16,031 nt of DNA from an uncultured Lachnospiraceae bacterium (lineage in GTDB: Bacteria; Bacillota; Clostridia; Lachnospirales; Lachnospiraceae). Positions 7,567 through 14,226 of this stretch are shown in pieces. Positions within the stretch are counted from its first letter, which is position 1. Every line of letters starts with the position of its first letter. The position numbers and the translations under genes were made by a program. The notes beneath the pieces were generated by a model. It worked only from the letters and a program-made list of their open reading frames with translations. It ran no database searches and was not told where the DNA came from. The stretch spans positions 1 to 16,031 of the forward strand of contig CAJULP010000013.1 of NCBI GenBank assembly GCA_910587295.1, written 5' to 3'.

Positions 7567-7980
7567 TTATGCGCCTTTGCGCTTTTAGGCTGCAGCCAGG
7601 GAAACTCCAATGCCGGCAGTACGGACACTGCACGAAACAGCACTGAAACCTCCGGCGAAAGTTCATCCAAAACAGGTACCGACAGCTCCCTTTCGCCGAT
7701 CACACTAAAGCTTTGGTCCTGCTCCGGCAAATATTCTGTCCAGGATGATATCCTGGCAAAATTCTGTAAAAAATATAAAGACCAGCTTAATATTGAAAAA
7801 ATTGAATACAATTTTGTGTCTTTTGGTGACTACGAAGATAAGATGACTTCCCTTGTTGCAGGCGGAGATGACTTTGACGGATTTTTTGTTGCCGACTGGA
7901 TGCTCTACCCCAAGATGGCAAACAAAGGGGCTTTCCTTCCCCTAAATGACCTGATGCAGCAATACGCCCTTTTAGCCTAG
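7567..7980 (+). pseudogene. Solute-binding lipoprotein remnant fused to the permease
   Basis: From 7567 the frame reads the end of a lipoprotein signal (LCAFALLGC, acylated Cys codon 7591-7593). A Ser/Thr/Gly-rich linker follows, then the N-terminal lobe of an extracellular sugar-binding protein (LipO/family-1 type): LKLWSCSGKYSVQDDIL, FDGFFVADWM, GAFLPLNDL. It ends at a TAG at 7978-7980 after about 130 residues of what is usually a protein of more than 450. Its start codon, the first part of its signal, and the whole second permease gene expected between the two are missing. The permease-lipoprotein frame is open from 7357 to 7980, so a chimeric 207-residue product could be translated from an internal start, but no ribosome binding site is evident. 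Confidence 0.85.
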
Positions 7981-8071
7981 TCATATTTTCCTGCGAATAA
8001 CATCATCCTCTACACGCGGTCGCTCCAATACAAACGTTTCATTATACTTTCCTTATATAAATAATAGAAGT

Positions 8072-8091
8072 GGCGGGAAGTTCTTCCCGCC
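8072..8091. terminator. GC-rich hairpin downstream of the threonine aldolase gene
   Basis: Bases 8072-8079 (ggcgggaa) pair perfectly with 8084-8091 around a 4-base loop. It lies between the convergent transporter remnant and aldolase gene. No proper T tract follows on either strand, so it is a weak terminator candidate or a small repeat. Confidence 0.45.
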
Positions 8092-8096
8092 TACGG

Positions 8097-8123
8097 TGGT
8101 CCAAAGGGCTTTCGCCCAGACCA
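8097..8123. repeat. Second hairpin between the convergent genes
   Basis: TGGTC (8097-8101) pairs with GACCA (8119-8123), and GGGC (8106-8109) with GCCC (8114-8117), around a tttc loop with an asymmetric bulge. It is only six bases from the 8072-8091 hairpin. Together they may end the aldolase transcript. Confidence 0.4.
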
Positions 8124-8140
8124 TATCAATACATGATTTG

Positions 8141-9163
8141 CTAAAAAAACGCCAGCAGCTTCTCTACCTCTTCCATCTTTGTCGCCCAGCTTGTGGCAAG
8201 CCGTACCACCGTATGGTCATCATCTAACGCCTGCCAGAAGTTAAAGGAGACATTCTTTTTAAGCTCATTCATTTTTTCATTTTCCAATATGATAAACTGC
8301 TGGTTTGTGGGGGAATCCACATAAAAAGAATAGCCTTTTTCCCGCAGTCCGGCTTTTAATCTTTCTGCCGTCTCTATGGCGTTTGCCCCACATTTTGTAT
8401 ACAGGCCATCGGAAAACAACTGGTCAAACGAAACCCCTAAAAACCAGCCTTTGGCCAACACGGCGCCGCACTGTTTCATCACCGTGAAAAATCCTTCTGT
8501 CAAATGTCTGGTAAACACCACTGCTTCCCCAAACATGGCGCCCACCTTCGTTCCCCCAATGTAAAATACATCGCAGACCTGAGCGATCAATGGCAGTGTC
8601 ACGTCTGTGCCTTTTGCCGCAAGCCCATACCCCAGCCTTGCACCGTCTAAATAAAGGGGCATCCGATACCTTGTGCACACATCCTTAAGAGCCTCTAACT
8701 CCTTTCGGGTATAAAGCGTTCCGTATTCCGTGGGATGGGAAATATAGACCATCCCCGGCTTCACCATATGGGTGTGGCTTTCATCCTCATAAAATCTTTT
8801 CAGATAATTTTCCACCTCGCCCGCATCCAGTTTCCCGTCATGTTCCGGCAGCGCTAAAACCTTATGACCGGCAGCCTCTACCGCCCCCGCTTCATGGGCA
8901 TTGATATGGCCGGTATCTGCCGAAACCACGCCTTCATAAGGGGCAAGCATTGACTTGATCACCACCGCGTTTGCCTGCGTACCTCCTGCAAGGAAATAAA
9001 TTTCCGCTTCCGGACAGGCGCATGCCTGCCGGATTTTTTCTTTTGCGCTTTCACAGATGGCATCCCCGCCATACCCCGTATTTTTATCCATATTGATGCC
9101 GGAGAGCCGTTTTAAGATCTCCGGGTGCATCCCTTCCATATAATCACTGTTAAAATATAACAT
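8141..9163 (-). CDS. ltaE: Low-specificity L-threonine aldolase
   Basis: This is a pyridoxal-phosphate enzyme of fold type I that splits threonine or allo-threonine to glycine and acetaldehyde. From the ATG at 9163 it has 340 residues, normal for the family. Visible landmarks are the cofactor-phosphate loop AGGTQAN (59-65), the ring-stacking His90 region TGHINAHEAG, the Asp173/Arg176 motif LDGARLGYG, and the Schiff-base Lys206 in YIGGTKVGAMFGE. The ATG at 9163 is chosen because GGAGG lies six bases upstream; a GTG five codons earlier contains that site within its own frame and is unlikely. A near-consensus promoter lies directly upstream, so the gene is transcribed on its own as well as possibly by read-through from the flavodoxin gene. 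Beta-eliminating lyases share the fold, so substrate range is not certain. Confidence 0.9.
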   Translation of the reverse strand: MLYFNSDYMEGMHPEILKRLSGINMDKNTGYGGDAICESAKEKIRQACACPEAEIYFLAGGTQANAVVIKSMLAPYEGVVSADTGHINAHEAGAVEAAGHKVLALPEHDGKLDAGEVENYLKRFYEDESHTHMVKPGMVYISHPTEYGTLYTRKELEALKDVCTRYRMPLYLDGARLGYGLAAKGTDVTLPLIAQVCDVFYIGGTKVGAMFGEAVVFTRHLTEGFFTVMKQCGAVLAKGWFLGVSFDQLFSDGLYTKCGANAIETAERLKAGLREKGYSFYVDSPTNQQFIILENEKMNELKKNVSFNFWQALDDDHTVVRLATSWATKMEEVEKLLAFF

Positions 9164-9207
9164 CTGACTCCTCCACACTGCTTTGCTCCATCTTTGCCAA
9201 CTTTTTT

Positions 9208-9236
9208 ATCATAGAGTAGATAATCCTCTTTGTCAA
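9208..9236 (-). promoter_or_regulatory. Strong promoter of the threonine aldolase gene
   Basis: On the minus strand a perfect TTGACA (9231-9236) and TATGAT (9208-9213) are spaced by 17 bases. Transcription would begin near 9201, giving a leader of about 38 bases before the ATG at 9163. The -35 box lies nine bases after the flavodoxin gene stop codon. This is the best promoter match in the window. Confidence 0.8.
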
Positions 9237-9244
9237 TTTTCTTT

Positions 9245-9916
9245 CTACTTCAAGGCATATAAAGAGCGGGCAGTCTGGACCACCACCTCCACATAATTAT
9301 AAAGGGTTTCCTCAATCATTTCCCAATCGTATTCCTGTACCGGAAATATCCCCTCTTCTTTCTTCACATTTTTCACACAAAGCGTTATCCCCGTATCCCA
9401 TTTGGAATTAAACGGCACTACCTTCATCTGCACTGTATCCAGCGCATTGGCTATGGTATCGTTGACCATGGCCTTATAACTGTCCATAGCCCATTTTTCC
9501 CCTCCTCCATGAGAAATGATCCCGGCCAGCTTCCCGTGCAGTTTTGACTGGTAAGCTTCATCCTTCCACCAGTGCAGGAATGTAGCCTGCTCCATCTTCT
9601 CAAGGAGCATGCAGAGCTTTGCAGGAATCGGCGCATAATGAGGGGAAACGATAAAGCACCAATCCGTCTCGGAAAGGATATCATAAATCTGGGTAAATCC
9701 CAGGTCTCTGCTGCATATGCCGCTTTCATAACACTGCCCACAGCCAATACAGGGGGTTAACTCGTATTCCCTCAGATCTAAAATCGTGCATGTTACCTGA
9801 TCCTTGTCAAGAATCTGCTTTATCAGCTCACAAATCTGATAGGAAGTGCTTTTCTTCCCGCTCCCCGCCACATTTGACGCTGATATACATACCGCCTTTT
9901 TCCCTTTCACCTGCAT
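9245..9916 (-). CDS. Flavodoxin-fold NAD(P)H/FMN oxidoreductase with Cys motif
   Basis: This 223-residue protein resembles the NADPH-dependent FMN reductase / iron-sulfur flavoprotein group. The N-terminal strand (KAVCISAS) is followed by a phosphate-binding loop (NVAGSGKKSTSYQ, 15-27). A cysteine cluster follows, C56, C59, C62 and C68 (PCIGCGQCYESGIC), the spacing seen in members that bind an Fe4S4 cluster or use redox thiols. IVSPHYAPIPAKLCMLLE (about 88-106) is the usual flavin-contacting segment. No transport signal is visible, so it should be a soluble electron carrier or reductase. It starts 53 bases after the lipoprotein gene stop and may be the last gene of that operon. No strong ribosome binding site is seen (a loose GGAAGG lies 13 bases away), so the start is provisional. 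Its electron partner is unknown. Confidence 0.75.
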   Translation of the reverse strand: MQVKGKKAVCISASNVAGSGKKSTSYQICELIKQILDKDQVTCTILDLREYELTPCIGCGQCYESGICSRDLGFTQIYDILSETDWCFIVSPHYAPIPAKLCMLLEKMEQATFLHWWKDEAYQSKLHGKLAGIISHGGGEKWAMDSYKAMVNDTIANALDTVQMKVVPFNSKWDTGITLCVKNVKKEEGIFPVQEYDWEMIEETLYNYVEVVVQTARSLYALK

Positions 9917-9969
9917 GACCCATCCTGCCTTCCTTTGTTCTTCTGCTCTTCATGCCCTTTTCGTATTGC

Positions 9970-11487
9970 TTAATATCCTAATTCCCTGCTGATAATGGTG
10001 CCGTCAAGCGCATTGACCGTGATCCAGCTTTGGAAAGCAGATCCTTTATCATAAGCCGCTTCCCCGTCTTCATAGGTAACTCTTCTGGTTCCGATGAAAT
10101 CCCAAACCGGAATCATAGTTCCCTCCCCTGCGTTCCCGTCTTCACGGACCCGCATGTAGCCCAGCCGGACCTGGTCAATCTGGAAATCTATTTTCATCTG
10201 GGTTCCTTCAATCCAGTCCTGATACTTTTTGAAGATCATTTCTTCAAAGGTGTTTTGTATCTCCGAAAACGGCAGAAGGAACAAATACTCATCTGACACC
10301 TTTTCTACCTCATAGGGATTTCCCCATATGAAATTCACAAGTCCTTCCGCATTATAGACCAGAGTCATGTTTTCGTACGGCCACACCAGATTATCCCCGT
10401 CCTCCATCGTTGTTCCCGTTTCATTGGTATAAGTCACCGGCACACCGTCAAAGACTCTGGTAAAATGGATTCCATAGGCGATATCCTGCACTGCGTCCTG
10501 AATGGAATCATAGTTTTCCTCATTTGCGTAAATTGCATAATATTCTTCCCCTGCAAAGGAAAAATCCGTAAAACCCATTGCCGCCACCGCTTCTTGCGCT
10601 TTTGCCTTCACTTCATCGGCGGAAAAGCCGGCACCCTGTTTTTGTGCGTCCGTCAGCCCGGAAAAACTGTAATAGGTTGCAAAATATCCGACTTTTTCCT
10701 CTTCTTTTATTATCTCGAAGTTATTCCAGCGCCAATCCTGTGTTACCATGTTATCCAAAGATACCGCATAGTCTTTTCCGTCTACCGTCGCATATCCATG
10801 AAGCCACCCGGTTTCCTTTTTTCCTTCATGATTTTCTTTCTCTCCATTTCCTGTATTTACCGTGACCAAGGCAGGCACATCTATCGTCGTTACCTCTTCC
10901 GGAGCCTCATCAAGTAACCCCTTTAAGGCAGCCAGTTCTTCCTCGATCACCTCTAATCCTTTCCCGACCTCATCCTCATAATGTTTCACCGCCTCTGTTC
11001 CCGCAGCCTTGGCAGCGGCAATTTCTTCTTCCCTGCTTGCGATCGATCTTTCAATCTCCTGTTTGGTAAAGCCGCGTGAACCCGCCATGGCTTCCATATC
11101 CCTATCCCACAGGTCCGCATCTTTCAGGATGACATGGCTGACCGTGTCGTAGTCCGCCTGCTCAAACGGACGCGCCTTCACGCGATAGGTTTTAAACCCT
11201 TCTCCCTCGGGAACCACTACCTGCGCATCCACCTTCACATGGATATCCCCCGCCGACAGATCCGCCGTATAATGTTCCGGTGCCTGCACCTGCTGGGCGA
11301 TGCCGCCAAGTGCGCTGCTCCCGGATGGCTGTGTCTGTTCCCCACCCGGGCTGGATTCTCCGGCGACACTCTCTTCTTCTTTCATAGTGATGATTTCTTC
11401 TCCCGTCTCCGTCTTACCGCTGCATCCCACCGCAAGTGCCATGAGCGTTACTGCCGTACAAACGGCCAAACATTTTTTTGCTTTCAT
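9970..11487 (-). CDS. DUF6034-like lipoprotein
   Basis: This 505-residue secreted lipoprotein has a signal peptide (MKAKKCLAVCTAVTLMALAVGC). The lipobox is LAVGC with Cys22, followed by an acidic, Ser/Gly-rich linker to about residue 60. The mature part has mixed alpha/beta character with a charged helical stretch (about 135-195) that could form a coiled coil. It resembles the DUF6034 family found in Clostridia beside OmpR-type two-component systems. That assignment is from memory of the family and not certain, and the function is unknown. Expected location is the outer face of the membrane. GGAGG lies seven bases before the ATG. It follows the kinase gene on the same strand, with a 179-base gap holding a phased array of TTTACAA boxes, so it is probably the regulated output of that system, perhaps a sensor partner of the kinase. 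Confidence 0.65.
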   Translation of the reverse strand: MKAKKCLAVCTAVTLMALAVGCSGKTETGEEIITMKEEESVAGESSPGGEQTQPSGSSALGGIAQQVQAPEHYTADLSAGDIHVKVDAQVVVPEGEGFKTYRVKARPFEQADYDTVSHVILKDADLWDRDMEAMAGSRGFTKQEIERSIASREEEIAAAKAAGTEAVKHYEDEVGKGLEVIEEELAALKGLLDEAPEEVTTIDVPALVTVNTGNGEKENHEGKKETGWLHGYATVDGKDYAVSLDNMVTQDWRWNNFEIIKEEEKVGYFATYYSFSGLTDAQKQGAGFSADEVKAKAQEAVAAMGFTDFSFAGEEYYAIYANEENYDSIQDAVQDIAYGIHFTRVFDGVPVTYTNETGTTMEDGDNLVWPYENMTLVYNAEGLVNFIWGNPYEVEKVSDEYLFLLPFSEIQNTFEEMIFKKYQDWIEGTQMKIDFQIDQVRLGYMRVREDGNAGEGTMIPVWDFIGTRRVTYEDGEAAYDKGSAFQSWITVNALDGTIISRELGY

Positions 11488-11577
11488 TCCATACCTCCAT
11501 GCTTTCTTATGCGCTTTTTACGCCTGTTTCCCGTGTCTGCTTTCCGCACTTTTTGGAGCGTTCGCAAGCACCGCTTC

Positions 11578-11653
11578 GTTGTAATGAAAGCATACCTGAT
11601 TTCGTTGTAAAAGGTATTCAGCAAGTTGTAAAACATATTGTGCAAATTGTAAA
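11578..11653 (-). promoter_or_regulatory. Phased TTTACAA direct-repeat array upstream of the lipoprotein gene
   Basis: On the minus strand TTTACAA occurs at 11647-11653, 11626-11632 and 11605-11611, exactly 21 bases (two helical turns) apart. A fourth, ATTACAA (11579-11585), lies 26 bases further on. The third and fourth continue as TTTACAACGAA and ATTACAACGAA. A TATGCT at 11589-11594 could be a -10 box, with the third box overlapping the -35 position and no good -35 consensus. This is the layout of a promoter activated by an OmpR/PhoB-type regulator, most simply the one encoded just upstream. Confidence 0.6.
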
Positions 11654-11666
11654 TCTTTTGCAAACA

Positions 11667-13049
11667 TCACTCTTCGAATACCACAGAAATCTCCGTTCCT
11701 TCGCCCAGCTTACTTTCGATCATGATCCGTGCGCCGTGAAGTGCGGCTATTCTGGCACATAGGGCAAGTCCTAAGCCACATCCGCCTTCTTTCCGGCTCC
11801 TTGCCTTATCCACCATATAAAAAGCCTCCGTCACCCGGCCGATCTCCTCCTTGGGGATGCCGCAGCCCTGATCCTTCACGACGATCCGGTCTCTCTCGCC
11901 TGTAAGAAAGATCGTGTCCCCCTCTTTACTTGCCCTTGCGCTGTTGTCGATCAAATTGACCAGAAGGCTTTCAAACAAATCCCTGTCCACCCTGCGCCTT
12001 CCCATCAAACAATGATATTCCAGCCTGATCCCTTTTTGTGATAAGGGAAGCGCCTCAAGGCGCGCAGTCTTTTCAAAAATATCCTGGACTGAGACTTCCT
12101 CCAGACAGATGCTGTCATTGTCGTACAGCCCCATCAGGCTCATCAGCTTACTTCCCAGCCTCTCAAGCCTGCTGCACTCTTCTTTGATATGATACAGCGC
12201 CCGCTGCATCTGCTCCCCTTTTAGATTTACATTCAAGAGTGTATCCGAATATCCTATAATGGAAGTCATAGGTGTTTTCATTTCGTGGGTAAGGCTGCCT
12301 AAAAGCTGCCGCCGCCGCTCCGACTCCTGTTCCAGCTCCGTCACCTGATTTTCAATCTGATCCGCCATGGCGTTAAAAGCTGCCGCCACGCTTCCAATCT
12401 CGTCTTTTGTACGCACCCCCGCCCGGCGCTTCAAATTACCGCCGCTGATATCCAGCGCCGCACTTTGCAGCTCCTTTAAAGGTGTCAAAATTCTCCTGAT
12501 GATCAAAAAGATCAATGCCACGGACACCACGGCCGCACACAAATAAATCATCAGGCTGTATATTGCCTGCTGCTTTAGATCCCCGTAAAGCTGGGAAATA
12601 TCCTGAATAAGGACCAGCTTATACTCACTGCTGCCCCCCACGGATATCCTCTGCCCCATGATCAAAAAATATTGTTTATCTCTTTGGAAAATAACGCTGT
12701 AAGGCTCCTTCCCGCCCCACCTTTCATCCTCCGGCTTTACCAGCTCATAAGGCGTCCGGTTAGAGATTACCTGATTGTCCTTGATCAGGATATACTGATA
12801 CCCTTCAAACTGCTTCATCACAAAATCCACATACGAATTCATGGTGACCTGGTTATAACCTGCCCGAAGCCCGTCCTCCAATTCCTTCCCAAGGGAATAT
12901 GCGGTAAACTTTAACTGCTGCTCATAACTTTCCAGTGTTTTTTCCTGATTATACTGTTTCTCATGGTTTAAGACCGCCAGCCCGGACACTGCCATTCCCC
13001 CAAGCATGACAAGCACCGCCACCAGTGATAGTTTTATCCACAACTTCAT
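11667..13049 (-). CDS. Membrane sensor histidine kinase
   Basis: This 460-residue sensor kinase has a first membrane helix (about 5-27), an extracellular sensor domain (about 28-160), a second helix (about 163-184), a HAMP domain (about 185-240), HisKA with phosphoacceptor His255 (SLTHEMKTPMTS) and an HATPase_c domain. The N box is NLIDNSARAS (365-374), G1 is DQGCGIP (393-399) and G2 is GGCGLGLAL (422-430). All conserved residues are present. The ATG directly abuts the TAA of the response-regulator gene with no base between. A GGAGG within the end of that gene, 11 bases upstream, can serve it, so the pair is translationally coupled. The ligand is not predictable. The following lipoprotein could be the sensed or controlled partner. 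Confidence 0.93.
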   Translation of the reverse strand: MKLWIKLSLVAVLVMLGGMAVSGLAVLNHEKQYNQEKTLESYEQQLKFTAYSLGKELEDGLRAGYNQVTMNSYVDFVMKQFEGYQYILIKDNQVISNRTPYELVKPEDERWGGKEPYSVIFQRDKQYFLIMGQRISVGGSSEYKLVLIQDISQLYGDLKQQAIYSLMIYLCAAVVSVALIFLIIRRILTPLKELQSAALDISGGNLKRRAGVRTKDEIGSVAAAFNAMADQIENQVTELEQESERRRQLLGSLTHEMKTPMTSIIGYSDTLLNVNLKGEQMQRALYHIKEECSRLERLGSKLMSLMGLYDNDSICLEEVSVQDIFEKTARLEALPLSQKGIRLEYHCLMGRRRVDRDLFESLLVNLIDNSARASKEGDTIFLTGERDRIVVKDQGCGIPKEEIGRVTEAFYMVDKARSRKEGGCGLGLALCARIAALHGARIMIESKLGEGTEISVVFEE

Positions 13050-13721
13050 TTATAAAGAATCCTCCAGCCGATATCCGGTCTTGGAAATCGTCCGAATCAC
13101 ATCATGGAATTCCAGTTTTTTACGCAGCTGTCCAATATGCACGTCCACCGTCCTTGTCTCCCCCATATACTCGCATCCCCAAATCTGATTTAACAGCTCT
13201 TCCCGGGAGAAAGCAACATTTTTGCTGCTGGCCAACGTTACCAGAAGTTCATATTCCAAAGGTTTCAACGCCACCTTTACCCCCGCCTTGGTGACACTGT
13301 GCTCTTTTAAATCAATCACCACGTCACGGATCTGAATCTTCTGCCTGCTCCTCCCGGTCCGCTTTAACACATTTTCAATCCGGACCAAAAGCTCTAACAC
13401 TTCAAAAGGCTTGACGATATAATCCTCTGCGCCAGACTTTAATCCGTGTACCTTAGAGATCACATCGTCCTTCGCCGTCAAGTAAATGAGCGGTATTTTC
13501 GCTTTTTGGAAGTCCTCCATAAGAGCAAACCCGTCCTTGCCCGGAAGCATCACGTCCACCAGGGCAAGGGCAATACACTCTTCCCCACATCCATGCAGAT
13601 ATTTTTCCGCCTCAAGTCCATCCCCTATCGCTACTGTCTCATACCCTGCCGCTTCCAGATTCATGCAGATCAGTTCCAAAATAGATGCGTCATCCTCAAC
13701 CACTAAAATTTTTGTCCTCAC
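13050..13721 (-). CDS. OmpR/PhoB-family response regulator
   Basis: This two-domain DNA-binding response regulator partners the adjacent kinase. The receiver domain has the acidic pair in LVVEDD, phosphoacceptor Asp56 (LVDVMLPG), a Thr82 switch (IYLTAKDD) and Lys104 (YIVKPFE), counted from the start used. The C-terminal winged helix contains LKPLEYELL and the recognition region GETRTVDVHIGQLRKKLE. The GTG at 13721 is chosen because a GGGGG stretch lies seven bases upstream. A GTG at 13748 would add nine residues but has no ribosome binding site. The gene ends with TAA immediately before the kinase ATG. A single TTTACAT (13796-13802 on the minus strand), resembling the boxes in front of the lipoprotein gene, lies above a possible -10 at 13760-13765, so autoregulation is possible. 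Confidence 0.92.
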   Translation of the reverse strand: MRTKILVVEDDASILELICMNLEAAGYETVAIGDGLEAEKYLHGCGEECIALALVDVMLPGKDGFALMEDFQKAKIPLIYLTAKDDVISKVHGLKSGAEDYIVKPFEVLELLVRIENVLKRTGRSRQKIQIRDVVIDLKEHSVTKAGVKVALKPLEYELLVTLASSKNVAFSREELLNQIWGCEYMGETRTVDVHIGQLRKKLEFHDVIRTISKTGYRLEDSL

Positions 13722-13759
13722 CCTCACGCCCCCTGCTTTCGTATGCACAAACTGAATTT

Positions 13760-13765
13760 ATTTTA
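13760..13765 (-). promoter_or_regulatory. Possible -10 box of the response-regulator operon
   Basis: On the minus strand TAAAAT (13760-13765) precedes the regulator GTG by about 39 bases. At the -35 distance there is only a T-rich run (the A tract at 13779-13787 on the plus strand), so it would be weak or need an activator. Confidence 0.4.
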
Positions 13766-13805
13766 CCACACCAAAGCGAAAAAAAAAGCAACGAAATGTA
13801 AACAG

Positions 13806-14012
13806 CAGATAGCCATGCAGAAATATTGATAAAAACTGGCCGTGGGAGCTTGCTCACAAAGGACAGTTTTTATCAATATTTCTATAGGGCGCACGCCCGA
13901 CATGAAATAATCCATGAATCGCTTTTTTATTCATGGATTATGAATGGCATGGCTATCTGGCCGCTATTCGCAGGTACAGGAAAATGAAGGACAGTTTTTA
14001 TCAATATTTCTA
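13806..14012. repeat. Nested inverted and direct repeat block
   Basis: This gene-free region between two divergent promoters contains several overlapping symmetries. An outer 13-base inverted pair (cagatagccatgc) lies at 13806-13818 and 13947-13959. A perfect 20-base inverted pair lies at 13819-13838 and 13864-13883. A 12-base GC hairpin (gggcgcacgccc) lies at 13887-13898. A 13-bp stem lies at 13907-13919 with 13929-13941. A 26-base exact direct repeat lies at 13859-13884 and 13987-14012. The shared core is cagtttttatcaatatttct, present three times, twice in one direction and once inverted. No open frame of note is seen. It resembles a small non-coding, REP- or MITE-like element. Confidence 0.75.
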
Positions 14013-14013
14013 A

Positions 14014-14042
14014 TTGCTTTTTACTGATTTGCATGTTATACT
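14014..14042 (+). promoter_or_regulatory. Promoter of the GntR-ABC cassette
   Basis: TTGCTT (14014-14019) and TATACT (14037-14042) are separated by 17 bases. Transcription would begin near 14049, followed by an AGGAGG (14076-14081) seven bases before the GTG of the repressor remnant. The promoter begins immediately after the last direct repeat of the block upstream. Confidence 0.7.
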
Positions 14043-14068
14043 GTTTTGTACAATACCATAACAGTATA
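14037..14068. promoter_or_regulatory. Palindromic operator overlapping the -10 box
   Basis: TATACTGTT (14037-14045) and AACAGTATA (14060-14068) form a perfect 9-base inverted repeat with a 14-base spacer, which itself starts with the palindrome TTGTACAA (14046-14053). The left arm contains the whole -10 box and the transcription start falls in the spacer. This is where an autoregulatory repressor would bind. YtrA-type GntR proteins commonly control their own ABC operon in this way. Confidence 0.65.
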
Positions 14069-14088
14069 TACAGCCAGGAGGGTGGATT

Positions 14089-14226
14089 GTGAAATTCATT
14101 ATTTCAAATATATCGGGCATACCGATCTATGAGCGGACGAATAAGCGCGGCGCGGGCTGCCAATCTTTCCGAAGAAGAATTCTACTATATTTTACATATT
14201 TTAATGGAGGAAAAACGGATGAATGA
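14089..14226 (+). pseudogene. YtrA-type GntR repressor gene, internally deleted remnant
   Basis: The GTG frame has a strong AGGAGG and begins MKFIISNISGIPIYE, the characteristic start of YtrA-subfamily GntR regulators. After about 15 residues it passes into unrelated sequence (RTNKRGAGCQ) and stops at TGA 14224-14226, overlapping the ATPase start by eight bases. In a neighbouring frame, 14160-14215 encodes NLSEEEFYYILHILMEEK, which looks like the C-terminal helix of the same family. The whole winged helix is missing, so about 100 residues have been deleted and the two ends joined out of frame. The remaining 45-codon frame cannot bind DNA. Its translation may still couple to the ATPase gene. 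Confidence 0.7.

Noticed and set aside
10465..10917. Plus-strand frame of 150 codons opposite the lipoprotein gene
   Set aside because: It is rich in Phe, Ile, Cys and Arg as expected for the complement of a gene. No known domain or start signal is seen.
13806..14012. Structured RNA or riboswitch leader for the ABC cassette
   Set aside because: The block lies upstream of the predicted transcription start near 14049, so it would not be part of that transcript. It also lacks recognisable riboswitch motifs.
14041..14070. Intrinsic terminator from the ACTGTT/AACAGT inverted repeat
   Set aside because: The spacer is long, the arms are AT-rich and no T tract follows. Its position over the -10 box fits an operator instead.
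14129..14218. Upstream extension of the ATPase reading frame by 30 codons
   Set aside because: This part encodes the leftover C-terminal helix of the GntR gene and has no ribosome binding site. The ATG at 14219 has GGAGG at the right distance and starts the canonical ATPase N-terminus.
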